The translations under genes and the position numbers were made by a program. The notes below the pieces were generated by a model, which did no database searches, was not told the DNA's origin, and saw nothing but the letters and a program-made list of their open reading frames with translations. 64,000 nt of DNA from Pseudosulfitobacter sp. DSM 107133 (GTDB lineage: Bacteria > Pseudomonadota > Alphaproteobacteria > Rhodobacterales > Rhodobacteraceae): contig NZ_CP085160.1 of assembly GCF_022788695.1 (NCBI RefSeq), positions 62,001 through 126,000 of the forward strand. The letters are read 5' to 3'. Positions 31,415-41,087 of the stretch are shown here, in pieces. How positions within the stretch are numbered: position 1 is the stretch's first letter; the number at the start of each line of letters is the position of its first letter.

Positions 31415-33742
31415 ATGGATCAGATAGTAGGCAAGGATGCGTCAGAGCGGTCGTCGGATCATGCCGTGGATCCGGTGTGCGGCATGTTCGTCACAATTTC
31501 TCCGGACGCACGCCGTGCAGATTATGACGGTGAAATTTTCTATTTCTGCTCCGACAAGTGCCATACCAAGTTCAAGGCTGATCCAGTTTACTACGCCTCT
31601 GGCAAGGCATCGGATCGTCGCATGACGTCACAAGCAGGCGCGCAGTATACATGCCCGATGCACCCTGATATCGTACGTGATGAACCCGGATCTTGCCCGA
31701 TCTGTGGCATGGCGCTGGAACCGATGTTACCGTCGGATGAACCCAGTCAGGAACTGACCGACTTCACCCGCCGCATGTGGATCAGTGCCGCCGCGGCCGT
31801 TCCCCTGGTCATCCTAACCATGGGGGAGTTGGTCGGTCTGCCCGTCCGAGACTGGATCGGGCATCAACTGGCGACCTATGTCGAGTTCGCGTTGGCGACA
31901 CCAATCGTCCTATGGGCGGCGAAACCCTTCTTCGAGCGGGGATGGGCGTCGATCATGAACCGCTCGCCCAACATGTGGACACTGATCGCCATCGGTGTCG
32001 GTGCGGCCTACATCTATTCGCTGGTGGCTACGTTCCTTCCGGGCGTGTTTCCGGAGGTCTACCGGATGGGCGCGGGGGTCGGCACCTACTTTGAGGCCGC
32101 CGTTGTCATCATCACCCTGATTTTTGTCGGGCAGGTTCTGGAGCTGAGGGCGCGGGAACGGACCGGCGATGCCATTCGGGCACTACTCGATCTGGCCCCG
32201 AAAACCGCGCGACGTATCCTGCCCGACGGCACAGAGTATGACGCGCCGCTGGAAAACATCGTTGAGGGGGATCGTCTGCGGGTCCGCCCAGGCGACGCGA
32301 TCCCCGTTGACGCCACGGTCATGGACGGTACGTCGTCCATCGACGAGAGCATGATCACCGGCGAACCCCTGCCGGTCGAAAAAGGTCCCGGCGATACCGT
32401 CACCGGCGGCACGATCAACAAGAACGGATCCCTTGTCATCGAGGCCGCGCGCGTGGGTGCCGACACGATGCTGAGCCAGATCGTCGAGATGGTTTCGAAC
32501 GCGCGTAGGTCCCGCGCGCCGATTCAGGGTCTTGCCGACAAGGTCTCATCCTACTTCGTGCCGACCGTTGTCCTGATCGCGCTGCTGGCATTCGTCGCGT
32601 GGCTGAGCTTCGGACCCGAACCTGCTCTGGTCTTTGCCATTGCCTCGGCGGTGTCGGTGCTGATCATCGCCTGCCCCTGTGCTCTGGGTCTGGCGACCCC
32701 GATTTCGATCACGACGGCCGCGGGGCGCGGTGCACAGGCGGGTGTGCTGATCAAGGACGCCGAAGCTCTGGAACGCATGGCCAAGGTCGATACGCTGATC
32801 GTGGACAAGACGGGTACCCTGACCGAGGGGAAGCCGAAGCTGACCGATGTGGCCGCTCTGGGCGACGAAAGCGAGGAAACCATTCTAACCCTAGCTGCCG
32901 CCCTGGAAAAAGGCTCGGAGCACCCGTTGGCGGAGGCCATCGTGGAGGGTGCGAAGGAGAAGGGCATCAAGGTCGGCAATGCCGAAAACTTCGAGGCGGT
33001 GACCGGAAAAGGCGTGCGCGGAACTGTCTTGGGGCGGGCTGTCGCGCTTGGAAATACCGCAATGATGCGCGACATGTCTCTCGACACATCTGCGGCGGAG
33101 GAAGCGGCAGATGTTCTACGGGCCGAGGGTAAGACCGCCATGTTCGTAGCCATTGAAGGTAAGCTGTCCGGCATCGTCGCAGTGGCCGACCCGATCAAGG
33201 AGTCGACTGCCGAAGCCATCAAGGTGCTGCACGAGGCAGGTCTGCGGATCATCATGGCGACAGGTGACAACGAACGCACCGCCAGGGCCGTGGCGCAGCG
33301 GCTTGGAATCGACGAGGTTCGGGCCGGCGTTCTGCCGGAAGATAAGAAGGCGCTGGTGGACGAGCTGCACGCCGAAGGCAGAAAGGTCGCGATGGCGGGT
33401 GATGGTGTCAACGACGCGCCAGCCCTGGCCGCAGCGGACGTCGGCCTTGCCATGGGCACGGGCGCGGACGTGGCGGTTGAAAGTGCGGGCATCACGCTGT
33501 TGCGCGGGGATCTGAACGGCATCGTCAAGGCGCGGACACTGGCGGTGGCGACGATCCGCAACATTCGCCAGAACCTGTTCTGGGCGTTTGCCTATAACAC
33601 GCTCGGTGTTCCAATCGCGGCAGGGGTCCTCTATCCGGTCTTCGGCCTATTGATGTCACCAATGATCGCCGCAGCCGCGATGAGCCTTTCTTCAGTCTCG
33701 GTCATCGCAAACGCTCTCAGGTTGAGGCGATTGAAGCTTTAG
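31415..33742 (+). CDS. copA: Copper-exporting P-type ATPase with YHS and heavy-metal domains
   Basis: Exports Cu(I) or Ag(I). The 775-residue protein lacks a classical HMA domain; instead it has a YHS domain ([15 protein letters not shown] with [12 protein letters not shown]) and a metal-binding domain ([20 protein letters not shown]). P-type core: [39 protein letters not shown], and C-terminal [16 protein letters not shown] plus [15 protein letters not shown], typical of the IB-1 copper class. ATG 31415 is chosen because AAAGG precedes it; TTG 31400 is an alternative. Confidence 0.93.
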   Translation: MDQIVGKDASERSSDHAVDPVCGMFVTISPDARRADYDGEIFYFCSDKCHTKFKADPVYYASGKASDRRMTSQAGAQYTCPMHPDIVRDEPGSCPICGMALEPMLPSDEPSQELTDFTRRMWISAAAAVPLVILTMGELVGLPVRDWIGHQLATYVEFALATPIVLWAAKPFFERGWASIMNRSPNMWTLIAIGVGAAYIYSLVATFLPGVFPEVYRMGAGVGTYFEAAVVIITLIFVGQVLELRARERTGDAIRALLDLAPKTARRILPDGTEYDAPLENIVEGDRLRVRPGDAIPVDATVMDGTSSIDESMITGEPLPVEKGPGDTVTGGTINKNGSLVIEAARVGADTMLSQIVEMVSNARRSRAPIQGLADKVSSYFVPTVVLIALLAFVAWLSFGPEPALVFAIASAVSVLIIACPCALGLATPISITTAAGRGAQAGVLIKDAEALERMAKVDTLIVDKTGTLTEGKPKLTDVAALGDESEETILTLAAALEKGSEHPLAEAIVEGAKEKGIKVGNAENFEAVTGKGVRGTVLGRAVALGNTAMMRDMSLDTSAAEEAADVLRAEGKTAMFVAIEGKLSGIVAVADPIKESTAEAIKVLHEAGLRIIMATGDNERTARAVAQRLGIDEVRAGVLPEDKKALVDELHAEGRKVAMAGDGVNDAPALAAADVGLAMGTGADVAVESAGITLLRGDLNGIVKARTLAVATIRNIRQNLFWAFAYNTLGVPIAAGVLYPVFGLLMSPMIAAAAMSLSSVSVIANALRLRRLKL

Positions 33743-33833
33743 CGGGTCCGCGTTTTGAACGTGAAGTCGGTCAATTATCCATTTCAGCAAAACGTGTATT
33801 GCTGGTCTGTCAGAAATCCAACATAGCTGACCG

Positions 33834-34163
33834 ATGATACTCAAAACGCGCCATTTTCTGCTTACTCTTTTGATTGGCGTTGTTCTGGCGCAAATCAGTC
33901 ATGCGTCTATTTCAAGCGTGGATTCAGGGCCTTCGATGACCATGCAAAGCGATTGCTGTCCAGATGACTGCCCGGACATGCCGGAATGCGATGCTGCTTG
34001 CATTTCGACGATGCAATGTCGGGTAGCCCCGATTGTGCTGGGGCTGGAACGAGCAACTCTAGCGAGCTTGCCGGGCCCAGGAAGCGCAGAGTTCTCACGG
34101 GCCGAGGCGGCAGCGCACCGACAACATGCGGACATTGGGCTTCAAAGACCGCCCAAGGCATGA
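33834..34163 (+). CDS. Cys-rich exported protein in copper operon
   Basis: A 109-residue protein with a signal peptide (HFLLTLLIGVVLAQISHA) and a cluster of seven cysteines (DCCPDDCPDMPECDAACI, MQC) with Met, a probable Cu(I)-binding region. The C-terminal third is basic and low in complexity. Similar small Cys/Met-rich proteins are common in copper clusters; no named family recognised. Confidence 0.65.
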   Translation: MILKTRHFLLTLLIGVVLAQISHASISSVDSGPSMTMQSDCCPDDCPDMPECDAACISTMQCRVAPIVLGLERATLASLPGPGSAEFSRAEAAAHRQHADIGLQRPPKA

Positions 34164-34268
34164 CGGGTCAGGTGTCTTTCGCACCAAAATCCACGCGCCG
34201 ATGTAACGTATAGACTCAGGGTCGATACGATGGCTGGCGTTCCCGTAGCCCGTCAAAATAGGCGTATC

Positions 34269-34667
34269 ATGCTCCGCTATATCCCCACCTTTCTTGCGAC
34301 CCTCGTGGTCGCGACCCAGCTCTCCGTGCCGATGGCACAGGCGGCTGCATCTGATTACAACCTCGTTCTCGTCGAAACGACTTGTCCCTTCGGAGACGGC
34401 GCGGTTCTGGAGCTTCGTCTGATTGATACCCGGACCAATGCGCCCGTCGAAGGCGCCGTCATCTTTGCTACAAGGCTGGATATGGAGCCGGACAGCATGG
34501 AGACGATGACTTCGACAGTCGTGGCGCTGCCCGGCGAAGAGCCGGGTCTCTATCGCTTTTCCGCCGATCTGACGATGGACGGAAACTGGCGGTTTTCCGT
34601 TGCGGCCAAGGTGCAGGGCGAACCTGAAACTGTTCAGGCGCAAATCGTGCTCGAGGTGCTGCCATGA
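34269..34667 (+). CDS. FixH/YtkA-like exported protein
   Basis: A 132-residue protein with a signal peptide ending MAQAAA and an immunoglobulin-like beta domain of the FixH/YtkA type (LVLVETTCPFGDGAVLELRL, GLYRFSADLTMDGNWRFSV). FixH-like proteins act in copper supply to cbb3 oxidase; this short form is common beside cusBA genes. Start chosen at ATG 34269 by signal-peptide position; an ATG at 34230 is in frame. Its stop overlaps the cusB start. Confidence 0.7.
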   Translation: MLRYIPTFLATLVVATQLSVPMAQAAASDYNLVLVETTCPFGDGAVLELRLIDTRTNAPVEGAVIFATRLDMEPDSMETMTSTVVALPGEEPGLYRFSADLTMDGNWRFSVAAKVQGEPETVQAQIVLEVLP

Positions 34668-36100
34668 GCGTCTTTGGCAAATTAGTGCTTATCGGCGTGG
34701 TTGGCGGCGCGGCTGGATGGGCGGGCCTCGCGGCAGGCGTCAAGGGTTGGACGCCTGCTATGCTGGCAAATGTGGCGCAGACGCAATTCACCGCGCTGAT
34801 GGGACGGCAAGCTGAAGCAATGCCAGCCGCAACCCGAACGCTGACAGGCCCGGTCATCTACTACCGACACCCTGACGGTCTCGCCGAATGGTCCGCTACG
34901 CCGACCGAGACTGCCGATGGAAAGTCCTTTTTACCGGTCCTGGCGAGCGAAGACGTATCGTTTGATCCAGAGGCGATCACGCCCCTAGAGGCAGAGAGTG
35001 GCGAACGAACCCTACTCTACTACCGCCACCCGATGGGCCTGCCTGATACGTCGCCGGTGCCAAAGCTGGATTCCATGAGGATGGACTACCTGCCCGTCTA
35101 TGCCGACGAGGTAAGCGATGCCGAATCAGTGACCGTATCGCCCGGCAAGCTGCAACGCACCGGCGTGCGTACGTCGATTGCCGTGTTTGAACCCATGGCA
35201 ACGGCGGTGCGTGCGCCTGGAATTGTCGCGCTGGACGACCGTCGGGTCAGCGTTATTTCGCTGCGTGCGGATGCGTTCATCGAAGAAGTCGAGGATGTAA
35301 CGACCGGATCAATCGTTGAAGCGGGCGAACCGCTGGCGATGCTCTATTCTCCGGATATCGTCTCGGCGGCTGCGCAGTATGTGTCAGACCTGCGAAGTGG
35401 TGAAGGGCGTGTCGAAGGCAGCCGCCAAAGGCTGGCAAACTTGGGTGTTCCGGTGTCCGTGATCGACAAAATCGCGGCGGACAGGCGTACCCCGGTGCAA
35501 ATCACCCTGATGGCACCGCGGTCGGGCGTGGTTCTGGAACGGATGGCCGTCGAAGGCATGATGTCCGAGGCTGGAGAAACGCTGTTTCGTATTGCCGATA
35601 CATCGGTTGTCTGGGTCATGGCGGACGTGCCGGAATCTGCGCTCGCGGGTCTTTCGGATGGAAATGCTGCGACGATCACCTTCCCAGGCCTCCCGGGCGA
35701 GACCTTCAGCGGCGTTATCGACAAGATCTACCCTGAGGTCGATATGCAGACCCGGACGGCACGCGTCCGCGTCGACCTGTCCAACCCTGAGGGTCGCTTG
35801 CTTGTCAACATGTTCGCTGATGTCGCTTTGGCGACGGGCGACGGTGCGCCTGTGGTGCAGGTGCCGGAAACGGCGGTGATCGACACCGGCGACCGTCAGG
35901 TGGTGATCAGAGATCTGGGGGAGGGGAAATTCGCCCCGCAGGATGTGGTGCTGGGGCGGCAGGCAGCCGGGATGGTGGAAATCCTTGAAGGCATTGTGGA
36001 GGGCGACCGCATTGTCACCACCTCTACCTTTTTGATCGACGCGGAAAGCAACCTGAACGCAGCCTTGGCTGCGCTGACTGCCCCGGAGGCAGGCGAATGA
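34664..36100 (+). CDS. cusB: CusB-type RND periplasmic adaptor
   Basis: Membrane-fusion subunit of a Cu(I)/Ag(I) efflux pump. The 478-residue protein has an N-terminal anchor (6-30), then two tandem heavy-metal-binding segments, YYRHPDGLAEWSATP and YYRHPMGLPDTSP followed by DSMRMDYLPVYAD, and the barrel-sandwich and beta-barrel domains (for example SIVEAGEPLAMLYSPDIVSA). The stop overlaps cusA by four bases. Two metal-binding segments in tandem are more than the usual one. Confidence 0.92.
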   Translation: MSVFGKLVLIGVVGGAAGWAGLAAGVKGWTPAMLANVAQTQFTALMGRQAEAMPAATRTLTGPVIYYRHPDGLAEWSATPTETADGKSFLPVLASEDVSFDPEAITPLEAESGERTLLYYRHPMGLPDTSPVPKLDSMRMDYLPVYADEVSDAESVTVSPGKLQRTGVRTSIAVFEPMATAVRAPGIVALDDRRVSVISLRADAFIEEVEDVTTGSIVEAGEPLAMLYSPDIVSAAAQYVSDLRSGEGRVEGSRQRLANLGVPVSVIDKIAADRRTPVQITLMAPRSGVVLERMAVEGMMSEAGETLFRIADTSVVWVMADVPESALAGLSDGNAATITFPGLPGETFSGVIDKIYPEVDMQTRTARVRVDLSNPEGRLLVNMFADVALATGDGAPVVQVPETAVIDTGDRQVVIRDLGEGKFAPQDVVLGRQAAGMVEILEGIVEGDRIVTTSTFLIDAESNLNAALAALTAPEAGE

Positions 36101-39100
36101 TCTCGCGTGTCATTGAATGGTCCGCCCGCAACCTTGTTCTCGTGTTCTTCGCCACGGCCCTGATCATCGCCGCAGGGGTCTGGTCACTGCGCAACTTGCC
36201 GATCGACGCTATTCCCGATTTGTCAGACGTGCAGGTGATCGTGCTGACCGATTATCCGGGCCAGGCTCCGCAGGTCGTCGAGGATCAGGTCACCTATCCG
36301 CTGACTTCGGCGATGCTTACGGTGCCGCGATCCCGCGTCGTGCGCGGGTTTTCGTTCTTCGGCATCTCCTTTGTCTACATTATCTTCGAAGATGGGGTGG
36401 ACCCCTACTGGGCGCGCAGCAGGGTGCTTGAATACCTGAACGCCGCAGCAGCCCGCCTGCCGGACGGCGTGACGCCCACGCTCGGTCCCGATGCGACTGG
36501 GGTAGGATGGGTTTACCAATACGCGATCACCGGGGAAAATCTGTCGCTGGCGGAATTGCGGTCGTTGCAGGATTGGGTCGTCCGCTTTGGTGCAAGCCGC
36601 GCCGAGGGCGTGTCCGAAGTGGCCAGCGTCGGCGGCTTCGTCAAGCAATACTCGGTCACGGTGGATCCGGTGCGGATGCGGGCGCAGGGGATCACGCTGT
36701 CTGACATCGGCAAAGCCATCTCCGAAAGCAACATGGACACCGGCGGGCGCACGGTGGAGCTGTCCGAGTTCGAATTCATGGTGCGCGGGCGGGGCTATCT
36801 GGCGGGAACCGAGGATATCGGCAACATCACCCTGCGCAGTATCGGCGGGGTGCCGATCAACCTTAAAGATGTCGCGCGGGTCGAAATCGTCCCCAATGAA
36901 CGCCGCGGCATCGCCGAGTTGAACGGTGAGGGCGAGGTCGCCAGTGGCATCGTGCTGCAACGGGTGGGTGCCAATGCACTGGATGTGATCGAAAACGCCA
37001 AAGCGGAACTGGACGTGGTTGCTCAAAGTCTGCCGGACGGCGTCGACATCGTGCCAGTCTATGACCGCTCCAACCTGATCCTGTCGGCAATCGAGACGCT
37101 GAAAACAACGCTTCTCGAAGAAAGTCTCGTTGTGGCCGGGGTCACGATCATTTTTCTGCTGCACGTTCGCTCTGCTCTTGTGGCCATCATCATGCTCCCG
37201 GTGGGGCTGCTGATGGCGTTCACCGCGATGAAATTCCTCGGGATCGGGGCCAATATCATGAGTCTCGGCGGCATTGCCATCGCCATCGGCGCGATGATCG
37301 ACGCCGCCATCGTGATGATCGAGAACGCGCACAAGCATTTGGAACGTGCTGCCCCCGACAAGCCCCGCATCGAGGTGCTGATCGAAGCCGCAAGCGAGGT
37401 CGGCCCGGCACTGTTCTTCAGCCTGCTGATCATCACCGTATCGTTCCTGCCGATCTTTGCACTGGAAGGACAGGAGGGACGCATGTTCGGCCCGCTGGCC
37501 TCTACCAAGACGTTTTCGATGGCGGCGGCTGCTTTCCTGTCGGTGACGCTGGTGCCTGCGCTGATGGTGGTGTTCGTGCGCGGCCGGATCATCCCTGAAC
37601 ACAGGAATCCGGTGAACCGCGCGCTGATCGCCGTCTACCGCCCGATCATCCGCGCGGTGCTGAAGGCCAAAAGCCTCACCATCATCGTGGCGCTGTTCGC
37701 CTTGATCGTTACGATCTGGCCCGCGCGGCAGTTGGGGTCGGAGTTCATGCCCGTCCTGAACGAGGGCACGCTGATGTATATGCCGACCACTTTGCCCGGT
37801 CTGTCGGTCACCAAGGCCGCCGAGTTGATGCAGACGCAAGACCGCATCATCAAGACCTTTCCCGAGGTCCTGACCGTCTTCGGCAAGGCGGGCCGCGCCC
37901 TGACCGCCACTGATCCCGCGCCGACCGAGATGTTCGAGACCATCATCCAACTCCGCCCGGAAAACGAATGGCGACCCGGTGTCACCATCGAAAGCCTGCG
38001 GCAGGAAATGGACGCAGCACTGCAATTTCCCGGTGTGTCGAACGCCTGGACCATGCCGATCCGCGCGCGCATCGACATGCTGTCCACCGGCATCCGCACG
38101 CCTGTGGGGATCAAGGTCTTCGGCACCAGCCTGACCGAGATGGAAAAGGTCGCCCGTGAGGTCGAAGCCGTGGTACGAACGGTGCCCGGAACGACCAGCG
38201 CCTATGCCGAACGGGTGATCGGCGGCTATTACCTCGACATCACCCCGGACCGTACAGCGCTTGGCCGCTACGGTCTGTCGGTGCAGGATGTGCAGGAGGT
38301 AGTCGGCATGGCGTTGGGGGCCAAGGCCATCACGCAGACCGTCGAGGGGCGCGAGCGCTACGACGTCGCAGTGCGCTATCCGGCGACACTGCGGTCTGAT
38401 CCGGAGGCGATTGGGCGCGAGGTTCAGGTTGCACTGCCGGGCGGTGGCACCATTCCGCTGGGGGACGTGGCCACCATTGAACGCACCCGCGGAGCTACGT
38501 CGATCCGCACCGAGAACGGACAGCTTGCCGTATATATCTTTGTCGATATCGTCGGACGCGATCTGGGCGGCTATGTGGCCGAAGCTCAGGCGGCGGTCGC
38601 GGCCTCCGTCACTCTGCCACCCGGCTATTCTTTGGGCTGGAGCGGTCAGTTCGAATACCTTGAACGCGCGAAACAGCGGCTGGCCACTGTTGTGCCGCTG
38701 ACGCTGGCGCTGATCTTTCTGCTGCTTTACCTAAACTTCCGCCGCCTGACGGAAACCTTGATCGTGATGCTGTCGCTGCCTTTCGCTCTGGTCGGTGGCA
38801 TTTGGCTCATGTGGTTCATGGGCTTCAACATGTCGGTTGCGGTGGCCGTCGGGTTTATCGCGCTGGCCGGGGTGGCGGCTGAAACCGGAGTGATCATGTT
38901 GATCTATCTCGATCAGGCGTTGAATGAAGCGCGTGCCCGCGCGGGCGACAGGGACCTGACCCGCGACGAGCTCTACGCCGCGATCATGGTGGGTGCAGTA
39001 GACCGCGTGCGCCCCAAGATGATGACAGTTGTCGCAATCATGGCCGGCCTGATGCCGATCCTTTGGGCGCATGGCACCGGGTCCGAGATCATGCAGCGCA

Positions 39101-39246
39101 TCGCAGTGCCCATGATCGGGGGAATGGTGTCGTCAACCTTGCTGACCCTGATCGTCATTCCGGCGGTTTATGCCATCATCAAAGGGTGGAGCCTGAAGCA
39201 AGCCGTTACAGTGCCTGATTTGGCCCTCGGGCAGGCCGCAGAATAA
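36097..39246 (+). CDS. cusA: CusA-type RND heavy-metal efflux pump
   Basis: Inner-membrane proton-driven exporter, HME-RND class. The 1049-residue protein has the family length, twelve membrane segments and two periplasmic loops. Recognisable segments include IDAIPDLSDVQVIV at the N-terminus, GAMIDAAIVMIENAHK in TM4 (charged relay residues), the Met-rich pore region around NAWTMPIRARIDMLSTGI, and GVAAETGVIMLIYLDQAL near TM10-11. No outer-membrane factor follows; the nearest TolC-type protein is at 45178. Confidence 0.94.
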   Translation: MISRVIEWSARNLVLVFFATALIIAAGVWSLRNLPIDAIPDLSDVQVIVLTDYPGQAPQVVEDQVTYPLTSAMLTVPRSRVVRGFSFFGISFVYIIFEDGVDPYWARSRVLEYLNAAAARLPDGVTPTLGPDATGVGWVYQYAITGENLSLAELRSLQDWVVRFGASRAEGVSEVASVGGFVKQYSVTVDPVRMRAQGITLSDIGKAISESNMDTGGRTVELSEFEFMVRGRGYLAGTEDIGNITLRSIGGVPINLKDVARVEIVPNERRGIAELNGEGEVASGIVLQRVGANALDVIENAKAELDVVAQSLPDGVDIVPVYDRSNLILSAIETLKTTLLEESLVVAGVTIIFLLHVRSALVAIIMLPVGLLMAFTAMKFLGIGANIMSLGGIAIAIGAMIDAAIVMIENAHKHLERAAPDKPRIEVLIEAASEVGPALFFSLLIITVSFLPIFALEGQEGRMFGPLASTKTFSMAAAAFLSVTLVPALMVVFVRGRIIPEHRNPVNRALIAVYRPIIRAVLKAKSLTIIVALFALIVTIWPARQLGSEFMPVLNEGTLMYMPTTLPGLSVTKAAELMQTQDRIIKTFPEVLTVFGKAGRALTATDPAPTEMFETIIQLRPENEWRPGVTIESLRQEMDAALQFPGVSNAWTMPIRARIDMLSTGIRTPVGIKVFGTSLTEMEKVAREVEAVVRTVPGTTSAYAERVIGGYYLDITPDRTALGRYGLSVQDVQEVVGMALGAKAITQTVEGRERYDVAVRYPATLRSDPEAIGREVQVALPGGGTIPLGDVATIERTRGATSIRTENGQLAVYIFVDIVGRDLGGYVAEAQAAVAASVTLPPGYSLGWSGQFEYLERAKQRLATVVPLTLALIFLLLYLNFRRLTETLIVMLSLPFALVGGIWLMWFMGFNMSVAVAVGFIALAGVAAETGVIMLIYLDQALNEARARAGDRDLTRDELYAAIMVGAVDRVRPKMMTVVAIMAGLMPILWAHGTGSEIMQRIAVPMIGGMVSSTLLTLIVIPAVYAIIKGWSLKQAVTVPDLALGQAAE

Positions 39247-39296
39247 GGGCAACGGCGTCAAGCAAGCAATAGGATATTGAGATGTATGCTCGAAAC

Positions 39297-40538
39297 CTAT
39301 GGAATTACCGCGACTTCGACCATGCGGATTGTAGTGCCCCCATCCGCGCCGCCGGTCGGCTGCGTCCAGGCCACAAACGCACCGGCGTCTCCGCGCGCCA
39401 TTCGGGGAAAACCGATCGATCCGCCGCCCCGATTGATATGGAGCGCCTGAGGCGCTGCGCATCCGGTACTTCGCGATATGTGGCACATGACGATCGCTTC
39501 ACCGCCTCCCACATATTCAATCCAGAGCGCCAATGCGCTTCCATCCGGCATTTGCAGGACGTCCACCCGTCCCGCGGCTGTGTCGAGGTCAATGCGGAGC
39601 GGTTCGTCAAACTGCGCACCGCCATCGTCCGAAAACGCGATATAAACCTCTGGTTTATTCTCAGCTGCAGTGAACCAGATAACGGACACCTTGTCGTCCA
39701 TCGTATCAACGGCTGGGCCATTTACGGGGCAGCCGGCAATTTCCCATCCGTCGTCGTGAACAGTGATGGGTTGCGTCCAGTCCCCTTCGGTAGATCGAAC
39801 AATCGAAATGTCGCGGATTTCATCGGCGGTTCGATCACGATAGACCGCCACGATATCGCCCGACGCGGTCCGCGCTGCGGACGTCTGACAACAAGTACAA
39901 GCGCGCGCGTCCAACAGGCTTTCTGGCTTCATCGTTCCGTCAGAGTTGATCTGTCGTGCGCGCAGCTGCATCGCATTCTCGAAGCTTTCGCCTTCTGTTT
40001 GACTGTCGTACTCCCGGCCATCCAGCCACATCGCCGTCAACCCGCCAAACTGATCGGGAACCAACGAAACAAAACCGTGCTCGCGTTGTGATCTGTCATC
40101 ATGGGGAACAAGTGGGTCCGTCCAGCTTCTGCCTTCATCTTTGGAAAAAGCGATATTGACGTCATATTGGTAATCACCCTCCCCATTCAGTTTAAGCCAT
40201 TGTGCCGCCAGGCCACCATCAGCCAGCACCGCTACAGATGGAAAATCGGCCCAGTTGATGTAAATCTTTGACGATTTATGAATTGTGCGAGCGTCCGACC
40301 ACTCGCTGCCATCAAGGATAGCCATGCGAACTTCCGCTTCGGCTCCGTTTTCTTCTGTCCAACTCACTACGACCCGGCCATCCGGCAAGGTTGCTAGTGA
40401 TGGCTCACGGGCACCGATGCCGACCGGGGCTGTGCGGTCGGTCAATCTGAAGAGGTCGGTTTCCTCAGCATATGTTGCGGTGAAAAAATTGAAAAATGCA
40501 CCAATACTCAATATGGATGCAGAAAGACATTTACTCAT
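39297..40538 (-). CDS. Exported beta-propeller (sialidase-like/BNR) protein with CTCC motif
   Basis: A 413-residue exported protein with a signal peptide (SIGAFFNFFTATYAEE). The body has repeated propeller blades with Asp-box-like turns (FSKDEGRSWTDP, FSDDGGAQFDEP) and WTEENGAEAEVRMA-type strands. The strict Asp-box sialidase catalytic residues are not evident, so an enzymatic role is doubtful. A CTCC cluster (LLDARACTCCQTSAARTASG) could bind metal. It is the last gene of the copper operon running from 46859, 95 bases after the cytochrome gene. Start set at ATG 40538. Confidence 0.75.
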   Translation of the reverse strand: MSKCLSASILSIGAFFNFFTATYAEETDLFRLTDRTAPVGIGAREPSLATLPDGRVVVSWTEENGAEAEVRMAILDGSEWSDARTIHKSSKIYINWADFPSVAVLADGGLAAQWLKLNGEGDYQYDVNIAFSKDEGRSWTDPLVPHDDRSQREHGFVSLVPDQFGGLTAMWLDGREYDSQTEGESFENAMQLRARQINSDGTMKPESLLDARACTCCQTSAARTASGDIVAVYRDRTADEIRDISIVRSTEGDWTQPITVHDDGWEIAGCPVNGPAVDTMDDKVSVIWFTAAENKPEVYIAFSDDGGAQFDEPLRIDLDTAAGRVDVLQMPDGSALALWIEYVGGGEAIVMCHISRSTGCAAPQALHINRGGGSIGFPRMARGDAGAFVAWTQPTGGADGGTTIRMVEVAVIP

Positions 40539-40632
40539 GAAAACGTTCTTCCGCCAGCTGTGGCCATGTCGCGGCGAACCTAGTAGTCGTTGACCGCGAA
40601 CCAAACTCCACCCTCTTATCTGTCGAAATGGC

Positions 40633-41073
40633 TTAATTGATCCCATTGGCACGCTGCAATGCTCGAATGTAAGTCACGATAGCAAGGATATCTGATCGCG
40701 TCACGCCTTCAACCGCTGGCATGTTTCCAAATTTCCAATGATGCGCCCGCACTCCATTTTGCGCAGCGAGGACAAACGCCATGTCTCTGTGATGGCTCGG
40801 TTCGTAAATCTTGTGAACAAGCGGTGGAGCAACGCCATCCCGGCCTTGCCCGTTCGGGCCATGGCAGGCGGCACAGACCGCATCATAAGCTCTCCCGCCG
40901 ATCTGCTCCTGCTCTGTGAAACTGGCTGGCAGCTTGACAGTTGCAAGGGCTCCTGCGGGAAGCGGTATGCTCTCGCCCGTCTGGGAGCCAGTTCGGGAGA
41001 TGTTCGTTTGCATTATGTACCATCCCGCCGCAGCAGCAGCGACCAGAGCAAAAAATATCGCTGCCCATTTCAT
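40633..41073 (-). CDS. Membrane-anchored c-type cytochrome
   Basis: A 146-residue protein with one N-terminal membrane segment and a class I cytochrome c domain: heme site CAACH in YDAVCAACHGPNGQG and a likely axial Met in GNMPAVEGV. AAGGAGG lies six to seven bases before the ATG at 41073, which fixes the start over an ATG six codons earlier that overlaps the ABC gene. It would carry electrons, perhaps from the multicopper oxidase of the same operon. Confidence 0.9.
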   Translation of the reverse strand: MKWAAIFFALVAAAAAGWYIMQTNISRTGSQTGESIPLPAGALATVKLPASFTEQEQIGGRAYDAVCAACHGPNGQGRDGVAPPLVHKIYEPSHHRDMAFVLAAQNGVRAHHWKFGNMPAVEGVTRSDILAIVTYIRALQRANGIN

Positions 41074-41087
41074 TCTATCAGCCTCCT

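Noticed and set aside
36223..38025. 600-codon open frame antisense to cusA
   Set aside because: It lies wholly opposite a clear CusA gene; long antisense frames are expected in GC-rich coding DNA and the translation shows no family features.
39282..40091. Plus-strand 269-codon frame opposite the beta-propeller gene
   Set aside because: No ribosome site or domain; opposite strand has a signal peptide and propeller repeats.
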